A stretch of DNA of 34,435 nt from positions 1 to 34,435 of the forward strand of contig PMSU01000065.1 in NCBI GenBank assembly GCA_003168255.1, given 5' to 3'. The notes under the pieces were generated by a model. That model made no database searches, was not told the origin of the DNA, and saw only the letters and a list, made by a program, of their open reading frames with translations. A program made the position numbers and the translations under genes. Numbering within the stretch: position 1 is the stretch's first letter; every line of letters starts with the position of its first letter. The DNA is from Actinomycetota bacterium (GTDB lineage Bacteria; Actinomycetota; Actinomycetes; Streptosporangiales; Streptosporangiaceae). Of the stretch, positions 8,676 to 17,094 are shown piece by piece.

Positions 8676-9647
8676 ATGCAGATCAGCGTGCTGGCGGTGC
8701 CGGGCCTGTTTGACTCCGGGCTGAGTGCTGTGCTGGACGTACTGGCGACCGCGAACGCCCTCCGCGAGGAGGTGGCCGCATCCGTGCTTCCGTTCGAGGT
8801 CACCGTGGCCGGCACCGAAGCATCAGTGCGGACCGCGCACGGGCTGCACCTGGCGGCCAGTCCGCTGGCGGAGCTGACCACCGTCCCGGACCTGCTGGTC
8901 ATGCCGGCCGTTGCCTGCGGTTTCAAGACGCCGCGGCAAGTCGTGGACATCGTGCGAAATCATCCCGCACTGGCTCACGTGGCGGCGCTGCACACGGCCG
9001 GCAGCGCCCTGGCCGCGGCGTGCACCGGCACGTTCTTCCTGGCCGAGGCGGGCGTGCTGGACGGCCGGCTGGCCACCACCAGCTGGTGGCTGGGCCCGGC
9101 GTTCCGCCGGCGCTACACAGCGGTGCGGCTGGACGACAGCCGGACGCTGGCCCGCGATGGCCGGGTCACCACCGCAGGCGCCGCGTTCGCGCACATTGAC
9201 CTGGCGCTGTCGATCGTGGCCCAGCAGAGCCCCGCGCTGGCCGAGATGGTCGCCCGTTACCTGGTGATCGGTGACCGCCCGTCCCAGGCCGTCTTCGCCG
9301 TCCCGTCGCACCTGGCCGGCACTGACCCGACCGTGACCGCCTTCGAACGGTGGGTCCGCGGCCATATCGCCGAACCGTTGCAGATCTGCGGAGTGGCCGC
9401 CGCGATCGGTGTTAGTGAACGCACCCTGCAACGCACTACCGCGGCCGTGCTCGGCATGTCGCCGATCGATTTCCTCCACGAGATCCGGCTGGATGAGGCC
9501 ACCTTCTTGCTCCGCACGTCCAGCCGGACGGTCGCCGCCGTCGCCGCGGCGGTGGGCTATCAGAACTCCAGCACCCTGCGCGCCCTGGTCCGGCGGCGGC
9601 GCGGCACCACCATCAGCGCGCTGCGCCAGGTCCGTCCCAGCCCCTGA
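8676..9647 (+). CDS. GlxA-type transcriptional regulator (DJ-1/PfpI plus AraC HTH)
   Basis: This is a 323-residue protein of the GlxA family. An N-terminal DJ-1/PfpI (class I glutamine amidotransferase-like) domain covers about residues 1-190. It is recognised from MQISVLAVPGLFDSGLSAVLDVL and from LAAACTGTFFLAEAGVLDGRLATTSWW, with the conserved nucleophile-elbow Cys in ACTGTF. The C-terminal AraC-type double helix-turn-helix covers about 220-320 (VRGHIAEPLQICGVAAAIGVSERTLQR, then VAAVAAAVGYQNSSTLRALVRR). Such proteins are usually activators that sense small nitrogenous or oxidised ligands through the amidase-like domain. The ATG at 8676 gives the expected family N-terminus; the GTG at 8655 would add seven unneeded residues. 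It is divergent from the ABM monooxygenase, its likely target. Confidence 0.88.
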   Translation: MQISVLAVPGLFDSGLSAVLDVLATANALREEVAASVLPFEVTVAGTEASVRTAHGLHLAASPLAELTTVPDLLVMPAVACGFKTPRQVVDIVRNHPALAHVAALHTAGSALAAACTGTFFLAEAGVLDGRLATTSWWLGPAFRRRYTAVRLDDSRTLARDGRVTTAGAAFAHIDLALSIVAQQSPALAEMVARYLVIGDRPSQAVFAVPSHLAGTDPTVTAFERWVRGHIAEPLQICGVAAAIGVSERTLQRTTAAVLGMSPIDFLHEIRLDEATFLLRTSSRTVAAVAAAVGYQNSSTLRALVRRRRGTTISALRQVRPSP

Positions 9648-10096
9648 CCAGCGGTAGCGAAGCGGAACATCACCCGGCCGACGTCGTAATGCCCGCTCCG
9701 GTTCCCGCCGCTAATGAAGTGAGCAGCCGGTTCTCGGCTCGTGGCCAGCAGCTTAGGCGGCCAGCCACCCTCGGCTGGGGACATCGACAGAAAACCTCCC
9801 GGAATTCCAAGCGTCCGGAATCACATCCCCGAACCTCACGCACGTAAAGCTTATGAGTATGCACAAGCGAGAATCACCATGCATCGACCAAGCTCGCCAC
9901 CAACAGGCATGTGCGGTAGATCCGACACGCAGAACAACCGCGTCCGCGTCGCGGATGCACGGCGTCGGCGGGGTCAGCGAAGTCGATCAGATCGGGAACT
10001 CCGCGTGCATTTCTCCCCAGCCAGCCACCGCTGAGCCTAACCATCAGCCACCGGTGGCCACCGGGACTGCACCAGACGACCTGTGCGTGCCGAGAA
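9648..10096. other. Intergenic stretch, no gene seen
   Basis: About 450 bases lie between the regulator and the next insertion sequence. Short plus-strand frames overlap here (9741-10034, 9853-10176). They lack ribosome binding sites and have low-complexity, shadow-like composition. No clear terminal repeat of the neighbouring IS could be identified. Confidence 0.4.
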
Positions 10097-11184
10097 CTAT
10101 GCCACCAGGCGATATTCGTGAATCACGCCTCCGACGCGGTTGCGCCGCCGGACACGGAGATGGTCCAGGTCGGTGACGCCATCTGGCAGCGGGCGCAGCG
10201 GCGCAGCCTGGTTCAGGGCGCGGTGTGGCCGGTGGTGATTGCAGAAGTCCTCGTACTCGCGCAGGACGCTCATCAGGTGACGCTGGTTCCAGATCAAGGT
10301 CCGGTCCAGCAACTCACGCCAGCAGCTGCCGACCCAGCGTTCCATGATCGAATTCATCCGGGGCGTCTGCACCGCGGAGCGGACGACCCTGGCGCCAGCG
10401 GCCCCGAAGACGGCGTCGAACGCGGCGGTGAAGCTGGCGTCCCGGTCATGCAGGACGAACTTCACGCTCATTCCTGCATCTTCCAAGTCCATCAGCAGGT
10501 TCCTGGCCTGCTGCACTACCCAGGACTGGGCCGGATGCCCGGTGGCTCCGAGGATCCGGATGCGGCGGGTGCCATGCTCAATGGCAGCAAGGACGTACAC
10601 CTTCATGCCGTTGAGCAGGTCGGCGGTGAAGAAGTCCAGCGCCAGGATCCCCTGCGCCTGGGACCGCAAGAACTCCGCCCAGCCCGGGCCGTCCCGGCGC
10701 GGCGCCCGGCTGATGCCAGCGCCCTTGAGGATCTGCCAGACCCTGGACGGCACCACAATGATGGCAAGCCCGGCGAGCTCGCCGTGGATCCGCCGGTATC
10801 CCCACGACTCGTTCTCCCGGGCCAGCCGCAGCACCGCCGACCGCACCCTGCGACGCGTCGCCGGGCGCCCGGACCGGCCCCGGCGCGACAGCCACGCCCG
10901 CCGGCGACGCACGATGTCACGCTGCCAGCGCAAGATCGTGCCGGGAGTGACGATCAGCCGCATCACCGCCAGCCGCTCCGCCGATACCGTCCCCGCGAGC
11001 AGCGCCAGCCACGCCCGGTCCGGCCACGTCAACCGCGAGTGAGCGCGAGGCCGCTCGCGCTCAGCCACAGCGAGCTGATGGCGCAGCATAAGAATCTCGG
11101 CATCCTTCCACCACCACTCCCGCCCGACAACCCCAGCAGCGACACAGCACGGGTGACAATCAAGAAGATCAGCGTCAACCCCAC
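10097..11184 (-). pseudogene. Insertion-sequence transposase (rve type), N-terminal frameshift
   Basis: The main frame (11089 to 10097) encodes an integrase-core transposase. It has NESWGYRRIHGEL, catalytic Asp152 (ILALDFFTAD), Asp215 (FVLHDRDASFT) and Glu250 (NSIMERWVGSCWREL), and the C-terminus GGVIHEYRLVA. It shares this architecture with the transposase at 7072-8088 but is clearly diverged. Upstream of its first ATG the same frame continues without a start (REWWWKDAEILMLRHQ). The natural N-terminus, VGLTLIFLIVTRAVSLLGLS from GTG at 11184, is in the adjacent frame. The switch lies at about 11115-11125, in a run of G residues (TCGGGCGGG). A single lost base would explain it. Programmed frameshifting, known in IS3-type elements, is an alternative, but there fusion normally joins separate orfA and orfB domains rather than a 20-residue leader. 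Confidence 0.7.
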
Positions 11185-11239
11185 AAACCGAAGATCATCC
11201 CACGCCCTGGCAGCCCCGGCGTACGGCCGCACGGCCGAA

Positions 11240-11317
<78 letters not shown>

Positions 11318-11667
11318 AGAGCATCCGGCCCAGGTGGCACAGGTTTTCGGCACCTACAATCTGCTGCCCGTTACACGTCCGTGCACCCTCCTGGGATCCG
11401 CCAGCGCCCACGTGTCCATCACGACGGTCGGAGGAACCGTCGGCCTTCCACGAACAGCCACGGACGACGTGCGAGATCCCTTCGTTCGGAGTGTGCGCCA
11501 GCCCTAACGATCATGCACTCAGGCACGCAGATCTGGATGTCCTGCTTGACTGCGGACATCCGTCCGCCAGATCGATGCCGAATCGGCGCTCACGATCAAG
11601 CTCAAGTGGCCCAGTAGGTGAGCGCACAGATCATTGGGTTCTGTGTTACTGGCCAGAGAGAAACAGT
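11318..11667. other. Intergenic stretch, no gene seen
   Basis: A long plus-strand frame crosses this stretch (10118-11617), but it is the antisense shadow of the transposase extended through the heptamer array. No ribosome binding site, domain or structured repeat was found. Confidence 0.4.
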
Positions 11668-11904
11668 TCAGTCTTCGGGGAGTGCTGCGAAGTTGCGCTT
11701 GGTGTTCCTGTACCAGCCCATCCCGGAGATGGGGTGCTTCCAGCGGCCCTTCATCTCGTTGCGGGCGCTGGCGTGCGTGTCATCGCCGCCTGCGACCATG
11801 TCTTTGAGATGACGATCTTGCGCCTTGATGACCTCGTCGGCCGTATTGCCTCGGAGTTGAAGGTCACAGGGCCCACCCAGTTGCTTGCATGTCATCGTCT
11901 TCAT
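11668..11904 (-). CDS. DUF1059 family small protein
   Basis: The product is 78 residues starting MKTMTCKQLGGPCDLQL, which is the signature opening of DUF1059. These small proteins have conserved Cys near residues 6 and 13 and a following helical segment (NTADEVIKAQDRHLKDMV). The function is unknown. The ATG at 11904 was chosen because family homology starts there. The start overlaps the terminal TGA of the upstream decayed DUF1801 reading frame by the ATGA arrangement, so the two were once translationally coupled. The C-terminal 30 residues (HASARNEMKGRWKHPISGMGW) are longer than the minimal domain. The gene is intact, although a stop codon in its upstream partner could reduce translation by uncoupling. 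Confidence 0.8.
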   Translation of the reverse strand: MKTMTCKQLGGPCDLQLRGNTADEVIKAQDRHLKDMVAGGDDTHASARNEMKGRWKHPISGMGWYRNTKRNFAALPED

Positions 11905-12276
11905 TGGCTCGCCGCCTTCTTCACAAGCTCCGCAATTTTCGCCTCGTCGGCTTTGGTCAGCTTCGTCAGTGCATACAAGATCGGCCACTAGTTCCCTTCG
12001 TCGAGCTTCGCTGAGTCATTGAACCCGAGGGTCACGTACCGCTCGCTGAATTTCGCTGCATGGCGGAAGAAGCACACGACCTGGCCGTCCCTGGCGTATG
12101 CAGGCATCCCGTACCAGGTCTTCGGTGCGAGGTCCGGCGCAGCCCCCTGATCACCGCATGGAGCCGCTGACCAATGGTGCGATCGGCCTCTGTCATCGCG
12201 GCGATCGCCGCGAGTACCGGACTACGCCGCCGGACTTCACCTTCGCAGGGTTCTTCGTCGTGTTCGTGCTGGACAT
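11901..12276 (-). pseudogene. Decayed DUF1801 (iron-chaperone/YdhG-like) gene
   Basis: Three reading frames must be joined to recover a DUF1801-type protein. Frame one gives MSSTNTTKNPAKVKSGG from ATG at 12276, followed by an apparent internal deletion of the helical segment usually found there. Frame two gives [22 protein letters not shown]. Frame three gives [19 protein letters not shown], then [21 protein letters not shown] and [10 protein letters not shown] one-base loss in the run of five C (plus strand 12143-12147) separates frames two and three. An in-frame TAG (11990-11988) interrupts before the natural tail LYALTKLTKADEAKIAELVKK, whose TGA overlaps the DUF1059 start. Three independent lesions argue for true gene decay rather than sequencing error. 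The identification rests on the conserved WYGMPAYA core and overall order. Confidence 0.75.
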
Positions 12277-12312
12277 GAGCATCACCTGACCGTTCAGAAC
12301 AAAAGAGAGCAG

Positions 12313-12331
12313 CACTCTCGAATTGAGAGTG
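12313..12331. promoter_or_regulatory. Inverted-repeat operator upstream of TetR gene
   Basis: CACTCTC-GAATT-GAGAGTG is a perfect 7-bp inverted repeat with a 5-base centre, 14 bases before the TetR-family start. It sits in the intergenic space shared with the divergent DUF1801/DUF1059 unit, the usual place for a TetR autoregulatory operator. Confidence 0.6.
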
Positions 12332-12345
12332 ATACTATCATCAGC

Positions 12346-13035
12346 GTGCCAGAGAATGTCAAACGCAACCAGGCGACGCAGGGCGGTCGTGGACAGGCCC
12401 GCACCCGGCTCGCTCGTCGTGCCGTGGTCACTGCCGCCCGCGCGCTGTTCCTCGAACGCGGGTACGCCGCAACCACCATCGATGCCATCAGCAACCTCTC
12501 CGACGTGCCAACGGCGACCGTTTACCGGCTGTTCACCTCGAAGCCCGGCATCCTTAGAGCGCTCCTCGGCACGTCCATCGGCGGAGACGACCAGCCGCTC
12601 GCAGTGCCTGACCGGCCCGGCGTGGCCGCCCTGTTCACCGAGCCAGACCCGGCCAGGCTCCTCGCCGGATTCGCGGCCATCACGACCGCGATCAACCAGC
12701 GGAGCAACGATGTCTACCGGGTCCTTGCCAACGCCGCGGGATCCGACGTCGCAGCAGCCGAACTGCTCACCGAGATCCAGCGACAGCGCGACCAAGGCCA
12801 AGGCCAGATCGCCCACGCACTCGCCCGGAACCGAACACTCCGCGCCGGGCTACAGGAAAGCGACGCGGCCGACCTCCTCCACGCGCTCCTGTCCCCCGAG
12901 GTGTACTGGCTCCTCGTCATCGACCGGCACTGGACGCCCGAGCGGTACCAGCAATGGCTCGCGACCACCCTCACCCAACAACTCCTCCCACCCAGCGAAC
13001 CGCACACAATGCCCGGCCCGCGTCCCGCCGGCTGA
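12346..13035 (+). CDS. TetR/AcrR family transcriptional regulator
   Basis: This is a 229-residue repressor-type protein. The N-terminal helix-turn-helix spans about residues 22-70. It reads RRAVVTAARALFLERGYAATTIDAISN, followed by VPTATVYRLFTSKPGILRALL, the classic TetR recognition helix and hinge. The remaining 150 residues are a helical ligand/dimerisation domain without a recognised subfamily. The start is GTG at 12346; the spacing from the operator leaves little room for a leader, so transcription may begin very near the start codon. Autoregulation and control of the divergent operon through the inverted repeat at 12313-12331 is the natural reading. Because the first divergent gene is now a pseudogene, DUF1059 may be the only remaining target there. 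Confidence 0.9.
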   Translation: MPENVKRNQATQGGRGQARTRLARRAVVTAARALFLERGYAATTIDAISNLSDVPTATVYRLFTSKPGILRALLGTSIGGDDQPLAVPDRPGVAALFTEPDPARLLAGFAAITTAINQRSNDVYRVLANAAGSDVAAAELLTEIQRQRDQGQGQIAHALARNRTLRAGLQESDAADLLHALLSPEVYWLLVIDRHWTPERYQQWLATTLTQQLLPPSEPHTMPGPRPAG

Positions 13036-13703
13036 AGGATCGTCCGATAGCACTCTTTAGCAACGGAACATAATCGGCAGCGCTGAGCGCGGCCCGCGAG
13101 ACCGGCAGAACGGTCACTTTCCGCGATTCCCGCTTCCCCGGACCCGAAAAGCCTCACCAGCAGGGAGTTCCGGCCTCATAGCAACTGGCGTGTACCAGCC
13201 AGCACATACGCCCTGACTCAGGCCACCGGGAACCCGGCTGGCAGGTACAGGACTGGGCGTTCGTGCACGAGTATCACCTTCGCCGCCGCGTGGTCGAGTT
13301 GCGCGGTGACGGGCCGGTGGTCGCCCGGCTGGCCACTGCCGCGAACCGGGAGGCGCAGCGGGCTGCGATGATGATCCGGCGGCTGTGCCGCCCGCCGGCT
13401 CTATGTCTTGAGCTGGTCTGCCAGAAGCAGCGCATGATGTTCCGCCCCCATTCCTGGCAGGCAAGATCACCGCAGGCGCATCGGGCAGCGGCGGCGCCTT
13501 TCTGCCGCACCCCGGGTGGTGAGGGACGGTTCAGCAGGTGGCAGATCCGGCGGCAATTCCTGGCCCCTGCGCGAGCCGCTGTCAGCCCGTCACCGGCCAG
13601 CCATCTTCAGCGGCGGCCCGCGCACCACCCCCGGACCCAGCCCCTGGCCGCCTGTGGTCCGTGCCTGACCGTGAAAGCCGACGGTCGGTGTACCGCTCCC
13701 CGT
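13036..13703. other. Region upstream of the intron ORF, no recognisable gene
   Basis: The plus frame that later becomes reverse transcriptase is open from 13263, but nothing before about 13704 resembles reverse transcriptase. It is mostly Arg/Pro/Ala-rich. The first 40 codons (VHEYHLRRRVVELRGDGPVVARL) look weakly protein-like and could be the end of another, unidentified gene fused by deletion. No intron 5' domain structure was recognised. Confidence 0.35.
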
Positions 13704-14711
13704 CCACTGAATATAACGCTTCAGGGTATCGAGGAAGCCGCCGGGACCAGATACTGCAAGAACGGGAAACTGGTCCCGGGAACCCCTGCCGTCATCGTGT
13801 ACGCCGACGACCTGGTGGCCCTGTGCCACAGCCGCCAGCAAGCCGAGACGGCCCGGGAACGCCTAGCCACATGGCTGGCACCAAAGGGCCTGCGCTTCAA
13901 CCAGCAAAAGACCCGCATCGGCCCCATCACGGCCGGATTCGACTTCCTGTCATTCAGCATCCGCCGCTACCAGGCCAAGGACGGCGGCAAAGTACTGACC
14001 CGGCCCGGCAAAGAAGCACTCATCAAGATCCGGCGGCGGATGAAAGCGAGCTGCGCGCCCTGCGGGGCGCACCCGCCACGGCTGTCATCGACCCGCCTGA
14101 ACCCGGTGATCCGGGGCCAGGCGGCCTACTACCGGACCGGCGCGTCAAAGAGGACATTCAACGCCCTCGACCACTACATGTGGCGGCCGCTTTACCTATG
14201 GGCGCTCCGCCAGCACCGCCGGAAGAACCGAAGATGGGTCAAAAACCACTACTTCGGCCGCCACAACAAGGCCAGGGACGACACGTGGGTCTTCGGCGAC
14301 CGGAAACCCGGCGCCTACCTCCACAAGTACTCCTGGACCCCGATCGTCCGGCATGCCCCAGTCGCGGGCCGCGCATCCCCCGATGACCCGGCCCTCGCCC
14401 AGTACCGGGCCGACCGCAGGCAACGCCACCGGCGTCAGGCCCCGCCACTGGCACCATCCACCCAGCGCGCTATGCACGCCCAGCGTGGACGATGCCCCCA
14501 CTGCGGGGAACTACTCCTGCACGCCGGCCAGCCCCCAGATTCCCCCAGCCAGCGGGAAACCTGGTTCCGCGTCATCCGCGCCGCGATCACCCGCCAGGCG
14601 ATCACCGTGCACACCGCGGACGGCCAGACCGGCGATCACCACCCCCGCCTCATGCACACTGACTGCCACCGCCGCCACCCAGACGGCACCACAGACAGGA
14701 CGGCACGCTGA
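13704..14711 (+). pseudogene. Group II intron reverse transcriptase/maturase, 5'-truncated
   Basis: Recognisable homology starts at LNITLQGIEEAAGTRY and covers only the later part of the protein. The catalytic YADD box is at 13800-13811, followed by the thumb and maturase (X) domain (LNPVIRGQAAYYRTG, HYMWRPLYLWALR). The C-terminus is an HNH-type endonuclease with CPHCGELLLH and HTDCHRRHP. Reverse-transcriptase blocks 0 to 4, including the first catalytic Asp, are missing, so the enzyme cannot be active. Between about 14043 and 14095 the frame switches out and back: the expected ELRALRGAP segment lies in the neighbouring frame, flanked by correct sequence on both sides, so two compensating indels are present. 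The 5' intron RNA domains were not found; the 3' end is annotated separately. Confidence 0.8.
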
Positions 14712-14777
14712 AAGCAGAGCCTGCCCGCCCACGCGGGCTGCTTCAGCCCGGTGCCGCGACAAGTGGCATGCCGGGTT
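14711..14777 (+). ncRNA. Group II intron 3' RNA: domain IV base and domain V hairpin
   Basis: Directly after the maturase stop, AAGCAG and CTGCTT pair around an inner GCCCG/CGGGC hairpin, fitting the closing stem of domain IV. It is followed by AGCCCGG-TGCC, a loop, GGCA, a two-base bulge and CCGGGTT (14745-14777). This matches the domain V plan: AGC catalytic triad at the 5' end, short upper stem, and a 2-nt bulge on the 3' side. Domain VI was not clearly recognised. Confidence 0.55.
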
Positions 14778-14794
14778 GTATGTCCCGTAGCTGG

Positions 14795-14870
14795 TTATGT
14801 TGAGCGGCGTCGCCTTGCAGCTGGATCTTCCTGGCCGACGTGATGCCTAGCTGACGGCCGCTCAACATAA
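14795..14870. repeat. Long imperfect hairpin with perfect 14-bp arms next to the integrase
   Basis: TTATGTTGAGCGGC (14795-14808) and GCCGCTCAACATAA (14857-14870) are exact reverse complements. Inside, GTC/GAC and AGCT/AGCT extend the stem with small bulges and leave a loop of about 30 bases. The element lies 57 bases before a tyrosine recombinase start and 17 bases after the intron domain V. A folded recombination site (attC-like) or a terminator is plausible. Confidence 0.6.
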
Positions 14871-14927
14871 TCCCTATGCAGATCGATGCTGTTCCCATCG
14901 TGTTCCGCGAACCTGCAGGAGGCAGCG

Positions 14928-15815
14928 ATGGGCGGGAGGATGGTGTGGGTGCCGGTGGTCTCGGGACCGCTAGCGCCGTATGCGGCGGGGTTCGAGTCAT
15001 GGCTGGCGTCGCGGGCGTACCCGGCGTCGGCGGCAGCGGACCGGCTGTATCAGTTTGATCAGCTCAGCCGGTGGCTCGGGCGTGAAGGGCTCGGCGCCGG
15101 CGATCTGACCGCCGAGCACGCCGGGCGGTTCGCTGCAGGCCGTCGCGCCGCGGGGCTGAAGTCATGGACGTCACCGCAGAGCGTGGCGTTGCCGCTGCAG
15201 TATCTGCGGCAGCTGGGCCTGGCGCCGATGCCGGCACCGGTAAGCCCGCAGGGCCCGCTGGAGGAACTGCTGGCTGACTACTGCCGTTATCTGTCGGTCG
15301 AGCGCGGGCTCTCAGGTCACACGGTGTTCGATGCGTACGGCCCGGCCGCGCGGTTGTTCCTTTCCGGGCGGGAGGATCCGGACGGGCTGGGACTGGACTG
15401 GCTGTCGGCAGCGGACGTGAGCTCGTTTCTGGCCCGCGAGTGCCCCAAGCGCAGCATGTCGGGCGCGCGGGACCTGGTGTGCGCGCTGCGGTCGCTGCTG
15501 CGCTACCTGCACCTGGCGGGGCTGACCGCGGCGCCGCTGGTGTGGGCGGTGCCGTCAGTCGCCGACCTGCGCGATCGCACGCTGCCGCGCGGTCTGGATC
15601 CTGCCGCGGTGCGCAGGCTGCTGGCCAGCTGTGATCGGCGCACGCTGACCGGCCTGCGTGATTTTGCGATCTTGCTGCTGCTGTCGCGGCTGGGGTTGCG
15701 GGCCGGTGAGGTCGCCGCGATCACGCTCGGCGACCTCGACTGGCGCAGCGGGCTGCTGCTGGTTCACGGCAAGGGCAGCCGCCGCGAGGACGCGCTGCCG
15801 CTGCCGGTCGACCAC
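14928..15815 (+). pseudogene. Tyrosine recombinase/integrase, C-terminal catalytic part lost
   Basis: Starting from ATG 14928, with AGGAGG five bases upstream, about 295 residues match a tyrosine site-specific recombinase. A SAM-like core-binding region (LEELLADYCRYLSVERGLSGHTV) is followed by the catalytic domain start with SVADLRDRTLPRGLDPAAVRRLLA. The first catalytic Arg is Arg258 in LGLRAGEVAAITLGDLDW, and the beta-hairpin Lys lies in LLVHGKGSRRED. After LPLPVD (about 15812) the homology stops. The His-x-x-Arg, His/Trp and nucleophilic Tyr motifs never appear, and the frame runs on in nonsense to 16253. The enzyme cannot recombine DNA. The breakpoint adjoins an inverted-repeat-bounded segment at 15841-15917, which may mark the insertion or deletion that removed the 3' end. 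Confidence 0.8.
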
Positions 15816-16074
15816 TTGCCTGGCCGCCGCTCACTGGAACTGACAAGACCATTGGGACATCGACCCCGTGACGTCCAACCCCATTGGTCCCCAGCCGGAT
15901 TGCTCGCCCGTCTTGTCTCAAGGCAGTTGTCAGTGCGCAGCTCGCCGACATGGCCCCTGACACGATGGATGAGAACGGACAAAAAGTCGGCGCGTCGTCG
16001 GTCGGTGCTGGGCAAATGGCAGGGCTCGAGTCGTGCCACCGGCTCAGAACAGCCCGATCGGGTTGGATGGCTTC
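15816..16074. other. Junk after the broken integrase, with a small inverted-repeat unit
   Basis: TGACAAGAC (15841-15849) and GTCTTGTC (15910-15917) form inverted ends around about 60 bases that contain an inner near-inverted pair GACCATTGGG and CCCATTGGTC. The unit is too short to encode anything; it could be a tiny non-autonomous element or an IS end left behind. The rest shows nothing. Confidence 0.35.
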
Positions 16075-16965
16075 ATGGAGACCCATGCGGCAGCCGCCTG
16101 GCTTCCGGCGACATACGAGTTGGTCATCGGGGACCGGGTGGTGAACTACTGCCTGTACGGGCCAGAGGACGGGCTACCGGTCATCTCGCACAACGGATCA
16201 CCGAGCACGCGGTGGAAGCGCCCGAACATCGTTTCGGCGATCGAACGCTCTAGCGTGCGGATGCTGGTGCATGATCGCCCTGGCTACGGTGGTTCGACCC
16301 GTCAGGCCGGGCGGCGTGTGGCGGACGCCGCCGAGGATGCGCGCAGGCTCGCCGACGTGCTCGGCTGGGAGAGGTTCGCCGTGCACGGGCATTCAGGGGG
16401 CGGCCCCTACGCGCTGGCCTGCGCCGCGTTGCTGCCCGGACGGGTCACGCGGTGTGCTGTCGGGGCGGGGACAGCGCCCTCGCATGCCGACAGTGTGGAC
16501 TTCTTCGGGCGACTTGATCCCCGCCGCGGGCAGACGTTCCGCCTGGCGCTTGAGGGCGAGGAGAAACTGCGGCCGTTCCTGGCGCAGGGCGGCGCGAGCA
16601 TCATGGCCACGATCGCCGCGGGAGGCCCCGAAATGCTGCCCGAGCCCGGTGAACCCGCACCGCCCGAGCCGGTGCGGGCCATCGACGACCCCGCAGCAAT
16701 GGCCCGGCTCCGCGCGACCTTCCAAGACAGCCTCGACGGATGGATCGACGACCAATTCGCCGCCATCCACCCCTGGGGATTCGACGTAGCCGGGATCACC
16801 ATACCCGTCGGCATCTGGCACGGCTCACACGACACCCGCATGCCACGCGCCCACTCCGACTGGCTGGCCGCCCACATCCCCACAGCCGAGCTTTTCGATT
16901 ATGAAGGCTGGCACACACCAGGCGACCACGTCTTCGACGAGATCTTCACCTGGCTCCGCGGGTAA
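16075..16965 (+). CDS. Alpha/beta-fold hydrolase
   Basis: This is a 296-residue alpha/beta hydrolase. The oxyanion region reads GLPVISHNGSPSTRWK, a variant of the HGxP motif with His-Asn-Gly. VRMLVHDRPGYGGSTR follows, a family hallmark. The nucleophile elbow is GHSGGG with Ser107. The acid is likely the Asp in WHGSHDTRMPRAH, and the base His is in EGWHTPGDHV near the C-terminus. A helical cap lies between about 150 and 240. ATG 16075 is preceded by GGATGG at five bases; the GTG at 16033 would add residues outside the usual N-terminus. The substrate is unknown, as for most actinomycete members. The gene is complete although the DNA just upstream is mobile-element debris. Confidence 0.87.
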   Translation: METHAAAAWLPATYELVIGDRVVNYCLYGPEDGLPVISHNGSPSTRWKRPNIVSAIERSSVRMLVHDRPGYGGSTRQAGRRVADAAEDARRLADVLGWERFAVHGHSGGGPYALACAALLPGRVTRCAVGAGTAPSHADSVDFFGRLDPRRGQTFRLALEGEEKLRPFLAQGGASIMATIAAGGPEMLPEPGEPAPPEPVRAIDDPAAMARLRATFQDSLDGWIDDQFAAIHPWGFDVAGITIPVGIWHGSHDTRMPRAHSDWLAAHIPTAELFDYEGWHTPGDHVFDEIFTWLRG

Positions 16966-17094
16966 CCGGTGAACAGGTTCCCCCGCGTGCCGGACCCCGC
17001 AGAACTGGACATCTGCGATGAGAAACTGCGCGGACAGATCGATGAGGAGCGCGGCAACACCCCAGGTCAGCGACTCCGTCCAGGACAATAAGAA

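Noticed and set aside
7072..11184. Composite transposon formed by the two IS copies
   Set aside because: The two transposases are clearly diverged from each other, one is frameshifted, and no matching terminal repeats were found.
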